From NCBI GenBank assembly GCA_038363925.1, contig JAQQWL010000011.1, forward strand, positions 8,184,001 through 8,248,000: 64,000 bases of DNA, read 5' to 3'. Within the stretch, counting starts at the first letter, position 1. Each line of letters begins with the position of its first letter. This DNA is from Apiospora phragmitis (Eukaryota; Ascomycota; Sordariomycetes; Amphisphaeriales; Apiosporaceae). The notes under the pieces were generated by a model. That model saw nothing but the letters and a program-made list of their open reading frames with translations. It was not told where the DNA came from and did no database searches. Below are positions 57,101-64,000 of the stretch, one piece after another. A program made the position numbers and the translations under genes.

Positions 57101-60100
57101 TGGATCACAAGCACGTTGCGTAGCTCCATTTCGCGGACTCAATTCCGTGACCACTCGTGAGAAAGCCGCGCCGACACCACGGCGGCGCAGACATTTAAGC
57201 AATAATTAACAAGTACTTAGCGACGGGAACAACTTGACAAGCTCAGTCAAGACGGTGAGCCAAGAAGCTTCTACATAGAAGGATTTGCGGGCTGGGCATG
57301 AAAATCCCAAACCCCAGCATGATCCATCTATCGCCATGTCATTGTTATTTTTGGCGACTCGGCTTTCCGTTTCGACTATATATGTTTCAAGCGAAAGTCG
57401 CATTTCATTGCTCGAAGTCGCTATCTCTAGAAGCCTATTGTTACGTAACATCGAATATCTTGGGCTTGTTCCTCTCAGCACGTGGGTGCTTTCCCAGCAA
57501 GAGGCTGCGATCCGCTTCTCATGATCTCATTTGTCCATGCCTTCCGGATTAGGAAGGCGAGCACGGTTGAGCTGTCAGTGGTATGTGTAAGTGGTCACTG
57601 GGTCGGCAGCTTGCTGCGGGGTGACGATCATCCAGACATCCCTACTAGATCCCCGGGCGCCGGGACTGCCCTCTTCACGTAAGAATATCAGATCCTCGAA
57701 TGTGGTAGGCGGGCTCCAGAAGCCCGGGCTATTCAACGGGGGCCAACGAAAGGCGTACTCGGATACACTAATGGGTCAGCGTGACAGGAAGAATTTTGTG
57801 TGTAATTTCCGCTATACCTTCTCATTTTCTCCGCAGCCTCGCCGCAACCCTGCGCCCATCTTCCTCACCGCCGGGCGGGTCTATTTTGGGAGATGTTGGG
57901 GTAAAGAAGCAAGTACCCGAGATCGAGTCTCGGGTTCTAAGCCGAACGCCAATATGGAACGATGCCACTTTACTCAGCTGACCGCATGCATGTTTGTTAA
58001 TGAGTTGTGTGATCAGCGACTATAGATGAACACACCCAATCTTTTGGGTTTTGATCGCGTTTGCTTGTAGCCCTATCCAGCTTATACCGAGGCTGCAGTA
58101 GTCGGGTATTGCTGGCTTTTCATCGTATGATGCAACCACAAACATGTAGTTCCTCACGAGGATTCCACAAGAGAGAGGCTGTCCACAGTTGAGCATAGCC
58201 TTGGCACTTCAGTGATTCGTCTCGGTATCTTCGAGGTGACCGAGATTGCGAGGCTTCTTTGGACTCATGCCCATGATCTTGAAGGATTTGGTTGGCGTAA
58301 GATACCATCACCTCTTTCCACCCCAACTTCCCAAGCTCTGCTTTGTACGCTGGAATCAAAGCGGTGTTTTGTTGAGCTGGCGATCATGGTGGCCATAATT
58401 CGGCTGCAGTATGTCATGCGGGCGGTGCCGTGCCAAGTGCAACATGAATAATGCAGTTATAGAGACGAAGAAGCTTATGCTGCTCGTTGGGTAGTGTGAG
58501 CCGAAACCGGTGTTTATTTGAAAGATGATGATCATGTAGTTCCAAATACTGTGCTGCCTCGTGATTTCTTGACAATCGGGATGTTTATGTCTCAGATACC
58601 CGGACCTGCAGATCGGCGCACGTTGTTGGTGCACCTTATGCCGACTTCACTTCTCCAGTATACCATGGGAAGATCACTGAAGATCACTGATCGGCTATGT
58701 TAGTGGCATTTCGAGTCCTGTTTTCGCTTAAAGAAGCACAGCCTGACTTACGTTGGATCTGTGAGGTGTGAAGAATAAGTTTCACACCTACCCATGGAAA
58801 ATTCTCATCATACCTCTTTTCTCAGCCTCCAAGGCTATGAGTGGCGTCTTTCTCAGTTTTTCGAAACGACGCCAATGCGGCCACAATAAAAAACCTACAG
58901 CCGCAAGATGCGAGATAAAGCCAAAGTCCATTCATAGTTCTGACAGCAAAACCTCTCCCACAAACGATCGTCAAAGGCCAGTCTAGCCTTTTGACAGAAG
59001 ATCGGCTTACCAGATGACGTGAATGGGTCCTGGCGAGACAGCCTGGCTTTGTAGAGCATGCACCCGTACATGGCCCTGTTCTGTGTTGGCGAACGATGAC
59101 AGCTCCTAAATAGAAAGTCGGACATTACCACTTAGTACTTATAGAACCATCGCATCGGTATGGTTCTACATGAAACCACATCACGCACGTAGCGTAGTTC
59201 AAGCCAGAGAGAACATACGTGGATGGGTTGTTATGAGATGTTATGAGATGGAAAGTGCTATTTCCCAGGTAGAGTGTAGATTCGTTCTTTTTGCTTGGCG
59301 CAGGAACCGTCACTATCCAAATGAAATGAATCAATCAATCCTAAGCGGCCAGTTGAGTCGAATGACGGTAATTGCGATTCCCAGACCCGAGTATGTACTC
59401 ACGAAGGCCCCATCAAGAGGTAGCGTACGTCTGCGTTTCAGATAAGCAAATAAACATGCGTACTCATCTGAGCGCCTTTGGTAGTGCCCGCCATTCATCA
59501 GTGATCGTGAAATGTCTGGGTTAACAACTATCGGGACATGGTGGGGCCACGAACCAGGTTGATATCTATCCCAGACTTGATATTAAATATGACGACTCGC
59601 CAAGGCAGCCCTTTTGAGAGGTTGCGCCGATCTCTTTCGGGATCGGGCTTACGACTTCCTAATCGTCGGGTCTCCCAGTGGGACGGGCGGCGATGCGTGC
59701 CTAGATCTGGTCTGACCGAGTCCTGAGCTTCATCGGCCCAAATGGAATATGGGGAATCGGGACAGGATGAACCCCTCCTTGAGGACGTGTGCTGTCGGCG
59801 ACGAGATGAGTGTCAACCAACCTGAAGTAGCCAAAGAGATGAATTTGTCAACAGAGCGCAGCCGTATCCCGGCGTGTGCAGTCGGGTAAGCCACTTGATT
59901 ATTGCAGGCAACATCCTGTTGTAGATAGAGCCAGGCCTTTTGCCGTTGTTAAACTTTGAACTGTTCATCCCAACGCTTGAAAAGGTTCTTCGGCTTTTTT
60001 CTTCATGCTCCAGGTTCGACTTGCCAAGTCTACATCAGGAGGAAGCGGAAAGAGTGCCAGAGGTGGTAACATTGTGAGTAGGGGTGCTGCTCAGCCGCGC

Positions 60101-62251
60101 TCTTTAGTTGGGGACAGGGGTTGAAACGAGGCTTAGTGGTTGCAGGGATTTGACTTCAGATATAGGTGGCACAGACAGAATACCTAATGTATTCTCCGTG
60201 ATGGGACGGGACGACGGAGAGGAGGGAGACTTTGTTCGAGGACTGATGCGTGCGCGTCGAGTAATCGTCGGCGTCTGACTCTATCTTCAATGTCGTCAAG
60301 ATATAACCTTAGAGAGATCCACTCTTACTGTTGTACAGTAAATGGGAAGACTTCCATGACTGACTCTAGATGCTTCTCCCTACTGGCGAATGAAGAGTAA
60401 TCAGCGTGCGACTCCTCCGTGGTCGAGTTTTGTTAGTGCGCCAGATGGGTATGTATCTCACTGGCGTATCGCTGACTCGCTGAGTGTCCGAGTTGAGCAT
60501 CAACACCCCTCAAGTTAGCCGTGATGCCCACTTCGGGACAGGTTGCCGTCGGCGATGTTGTTGAGGGCACTGGCGTGATAGGGCCGTGGCAACTGCACAC
60601 AATGCATGTTCCACCCACCGAGAACGAACATACATAGCCACTGGCACCATTGAGTGATCAGCTCCAGGTAGGCGCTGCCGGCGTCTGGCTTGGCAGTTGA
60701 GGATTTGACATGTTGAAGGGGCATTAAGTCTGATTTCCCCCGCTCTATAAGCATACAACACGGTCTAAATGCCAGACAGCGAGTGGCCATGGACCATCTA
60801 GCTAGACGCGACTGTTGTGGACTCGATTGGGCGGCGGATGTTTTACAATGCGAGAACTGAGGCTAAGGGGGCTTGGGGGGGGAGTTGGTGGATCTGGCCA
60901 GGCACAAGAGGTCCTGTTCAGGTCCTGTCCAAGGCCTGTCCAGGGTCTGTCTTCCGAGGCGCCAGTTAATTCCCATTGGCTGCTTCATCTCTAACGAGAG
61001 CCCCACCCAATCGTGAGCCCGGCGTCAATTGCCGTAAGCTAAACCAGCCAGCCATCCTAACCAAGTAGGACCCTTGATCAGATCGTACCTTAGTTTCCGC
61101 GGATGCTCGCATGAATCCGCCCAAACCACCCCTGGCCCATCAATCATCTACCCACGGCAGTGTTGCCGGACCTCTGTCCAGACCTGGCTAGAGCGTGAGA
61201 GCTTCCTCGCTCACTGACTCTTCCAATCCCCCCAACTGCAATGTGACCTGAGGGAGTCCAATCCACTTCCAATCAATCCTTGGCAGGGGTAAACAAGCAC
61301 CAAGCACCATGCCGGCGTTCTAGAAGACGCTCAGCACCAGGTTTCCAGCCTCGATATTATCCTTGCGCGATTGCAACAAGGTATGATCATCGTCCTGGCC
61401 ACCGGCGGCCAACCGGAAAGCCGTCTCGAGGTAGTATTGCTATCGTCAGCAGTAGGTGAAATCCGCCCGCCGTGTTTCTTGATTCACATCTGGTTTGGTA
61501 AAGCTTACTGACCCTAATTCAAGTCCGTGATCTCGGCACGATACAGTAAGGCGTGCCGGTGCAGATGACATTCAATGTCAACCACAGCCTCCCAGCTCCT
61601 TCTCGACGCCGTCATGTCGTTGACGGAAGCTTAAAGACGCCGCAAAACTGCTGGTTGCCGCACGTCCGTTAGTGGCTGCTCGTAACATCTCTCTACCGGT
61701 CTCGCACCACGACCCCACGCTGTTCTCCTTATCGACGGCAGCGATTACTCAAGAAACCTGGTCAGACGAAGGCGCAGCCATGGCTCCACTATGGTGCCTG
61801 GATCGATGGTCAGGATATTGGCGATCTCTCACACAGCTTCTCCTGATCAGAACCCCTGATAAGAGCCTTTTGGGAAACACCCTGCCCTGGCGAGAGACTA
61901 GCCGGGGCTACCTACTATATACTAAGATCCACTATAGGGCTTTTTGGCGCAACTCAGCCGCCTAGCACGGGATGGAGATGATTACAGGGGTAATGGAGGT
62001 TCTCTGCAAACCCGACTATCAACATGAGACTTGTAGATGGCAGGCAATGAGGTCAGGAGTATTAAAAGAAGGCGAGTTGACCTCATCAGTCTCACTTCTT
62101 TCCCCTCCTCATCGCCTCTTGTTTCTACAACACTCTTTCTTGGTTCAGGTTTCCTGCTTCTATATCTGGTGTGCTCAGTCACCCATTTCTCTCTTTCTCT
62201 TCTTCATCAGCTAGCTTGATCTTTTGGACTTTTCCAACCCCCTCACTCAAA
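54172..62251. other. 8-kb region without a recognised gene
   Basis: No open frame here exceeds about 145 codons, and none shows a family motif, signal peptide plus mature domain, or consistent intron/exon structure. I looked for transposase, reverse transcriptase, tRNA B-box and long-repeat signatures and saw none that hold. The longest frame (57591-58025) is not convincing. Composition is mixed and not uniformly A+T-rich, so it does not look like a typical RIP-degraded block. It may be promoter or intergenic space, relics too decayed to recognise, or non-coding RNA genes. Confidence 0.45.
54804..54824 (+). repeat. Poly-A tract (21 A)
   Basis: There are 21 consecutive A residues in non-coding DNA about 630 bp upstream of the glutaminase start. 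No retroelement body or target duplication is apparent next to it. Confidence 0.8.
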
Positions 62252-64000
62252 ATGTTGTTCAACACTCGCAGCGTTTACGCTGCCCTTTTCATTCTTTCAC
62301 ACGAGGCACATGCCGCAGTTCAGGCAAACCAGACCCAGGCTGCCGCTCCCGGCGGATACCCTGTGGCACCTCCGCCCCCCGCCGCCGCGGCTCCCACTTC
62401 TCTATCATCGTCAGTGGCTCTGACATCTGCCGCCTCTCTGTCAGCCTCTTCTAAGGCTCTGACATCTGCCGCCGCCGCGTCTCTTTCCGCCTCTTTGTCG
62501 TCCTCCAAGGCAGTGACATCCGCAGCGGCATCTCTCTCCGCCTCGCTGTCATCCGCATCAGTAGCCGCCACCACACAGTCCAAGTCGCCTTTCGTTCAGC
62601 CTCCTCCCCGGCAGCAGCGAAGAACGAGACTGCCCCGGCCGACAAGGGGAAGCCCGCTCCTCCACCATTGGCAGCACCGGGTGCCTCTTACCCGGTCGCC
62701 CCGGCCCCTAAGGCCAGCGATAAGCCGGCGCCTCCTCCCGCTGCTAACCAGACGGCTCCCCTGCCGCCACCGCCTGCTGCTGAGGGTGCCGTCAAGAACG
62801 GAACCGCTCCCTCGCCACCTGCTGCCGCCATCCCTCCCCCCGCCGCCGAGGGTGCTAAGAATAACGGCACTGCTCCCCCGCCACCTGCTGCTGTCGTCCC
62901 ACCTGCCGCCGAGGGTGCTGCGAAGAAGAATGGCACTGCTACTCCCCCGCCACCACCTGCTCCGATTGTCGATGCTAAGAACCAGACTGCTCCCCTGCCT
63001 CCTCCCCCCGCGGTTGTTAACGGTGCTGCCAACAAGACCTCCGCCGTCTCTCCGGCTGCCACCAGCTCTGGCTTGTTGTCTGCCAAGCCCTCTGCTGGAG
63101 TCGCAACACCTGCGCCTGCTGCGGGTGCTCCTTTTGCCAACGGCACAGCACCTTTCCCCAACGCGACTGCTATCGCGCCTGCTGGAACAACGACTATGGT
63201 TGTTGGCGTCACGCAAGTGCACACTGTGATCTCCTGCGCGCCTACTGTCACGAACTGCCCTGCTGCTACGCAAAGCGCGGCCGTGTCTAGCGCTTTCGCC
63301 AGCTTGCCCGCGGGTGCCATTTCTAGCGTTGTCATCACCAACGTTATTGACCTGACCACCACCGTCTGCCCCGTCTCGAACGCCGGATCTATCTCGTCGG
63401 CCATTATCTCCAGCATTGCCAGCAACAACCCTGTCGTGACCACAACTGCCAAGGATGGTTCCAAGGTGACTGTCACTGTTACTCCTGGTATGGGCGGCGG
63501 CGTCCCCGGTATGCCTGCTCCCACTCCTGGCCCTGGTGCTCCTGGTGCTCCCGGTGCCGGTACTCCTAAGGGACCTGGCGCTCCTGGCGCTCCTGGTGCC
63601 CCCGGTGCTGGAAACAACGGTGGAATTTTCCCTCCTGGCGCTCCTGCTGTGGTCACCACCACTCTTGCTGGCGGAGCCCAAGTCATTGTCACTGTCACTG
63701 AGGTTATGACCCACACTGGTGTCGTGACTGCCACCGCTACGGACGGCAAGGGCCAGAAGATCACTCTGACTGTTACGGCCAGCCATGTTGCAAGCACATC
63801 AGCAAATGACGCTGTTGGCCAGAACCCTGCTCCTACTGCTCCTGCTGGAGGCAACGGAGGATCTACCCGGCGGTTCCAACGGCGGCTCCAACGGTGGTTC
63901 CAACGGCGGCTCCAACGGTGGTTCCAACGGAGGAGCTGGCCAAGTCCAGCCTCCTGCAGCCCCATCCACTGTCTACATCACCGCACCTGCACCTCCCGCT
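62252..64000 (+). CDS. Pro/Ala/Ser-rich cell-wall protein (3' end outside window, frame broken)
   Basis: The ATG at 62252 opens a signal peptide ending EAHAAVQANQ. Three coding segments follow one another: Ser/Ala-rich repeats (several SAASLSAS units) to about 62590; then a long Pro/Ala-rich part with N-glycosylation sites (NGTA, NQTA), the conserved THTVISCAPTVTNCPA-like segment, TTTVCPVSN, a collagen-like GAPGAPGAP stretch (about 63520-63615) and Thr/Val beta-rich repeats; and from 63869 a GGSN repeat. A one-base deficit near 62585-62610 and a surplus C at 63866-63868 link the frames. Proteins with this layout are O-mannosylated, wall- or GPI-anchored surface proteins of filamentous ascomycetes. 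The C-terminal anchor would lie beyond base 64000. No enzyme domain is seen. Confidence 0.7.
63869..63928 (+). repeat. Coding 12-bp tandem repeat (GGSN, five units)
   Basis: Five consecutive 12-base units (GGC/GGT GGC/GGT TCC AAC) encode Gly-Gly-Ser-Asn five times. Synonymous differences alternate between units, so the array is not the product of a single recent slippage. Confidence 0.85.

Noticed and set aside
57591..58025. 144-codon plus-strand open frame
   Set aside because: No recognisable motif, no intron structure, biased toward accidental codons; not enough to call a gene.

Overview
This window is nuclear DNA of a filamentous ascomycete (Pezizomycotina, probably a Sordariomycete; no rRNA or mitochondrial marker is present to place it further). 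The evidence is short spliceosomal introns (about 50-220 bp) with GTRNGT donors and CTAAC/CTGAC-type branch sites close to the AG, GPI-anchored wall proteins, and fungal-only families (GtaA-type glutaminase, tannase/feruloyl esterase, fungal allergen-like hydrophilins, DHA2 efflux pump). Both strands carry genes, and there are long gaps without recognisable genes.

Layout. 1-4 kb: two divergent hydrophilic proteins that share a V-x-H-E-x-V-x-P-x-x-H-E core; the first runs off the left edge. 6-9.3 kb: two secreted, probably GPI-anchored surface proteins. 10.3-13.6 kb: an alpha/beta hydrolase of the homoserine acetyltransferase family and a charged protein of unknown function. 14.9-24.9 kb: a branched-chain aminotransferase, a Gyp1-like Rab GAP and an Hrp1-like two-RRM RNA-binding protein. 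25.8-40 kb: an accessory stretch with a small secreted cysteine protein, a decayed tannase/feruloyl esterase, a 14-TM MFS pump, an omega-like GST, an ATP-grasp enzyme and a phytanoyl-CoA-type dioxygenase. 40.4-54.2 kb: mostly housekeeping, with ethanolamine-phosphate cytidylyltransferase, PKA regulatory subunit, splicing factor SPF27, neutral ceramidase and secreted glutaminase. 54.2-62.25 kb: about 8 kb in which I recognise no gene. 62.25-64 kb: a Pro/Ala/Ser-rich wall protein that runs off the right edge.

The most striking property is that about twelve of the nineteen confidently placed genes have a broken reading frame, nearly always by one or two bases in a short homopolymer. Once the exon model is drawn and the indels are allowed for, every complete gene closes to a whole number of codons and all family motifs fall in frame. 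Because several of these genes are normally essential or nearly so, consensus error is more likely than pseudogenisation for most of them. Four in-frame stops and one lost splice acceptor are substitutions and need separate explanation. The tannase is the best candidate for true decay. I did not find a convincing new defence, mobile or regulatory system; the most speculative lead is the MFS/GST/ATP-grasp/dioxygenase stretch as a small metabolic cluster.
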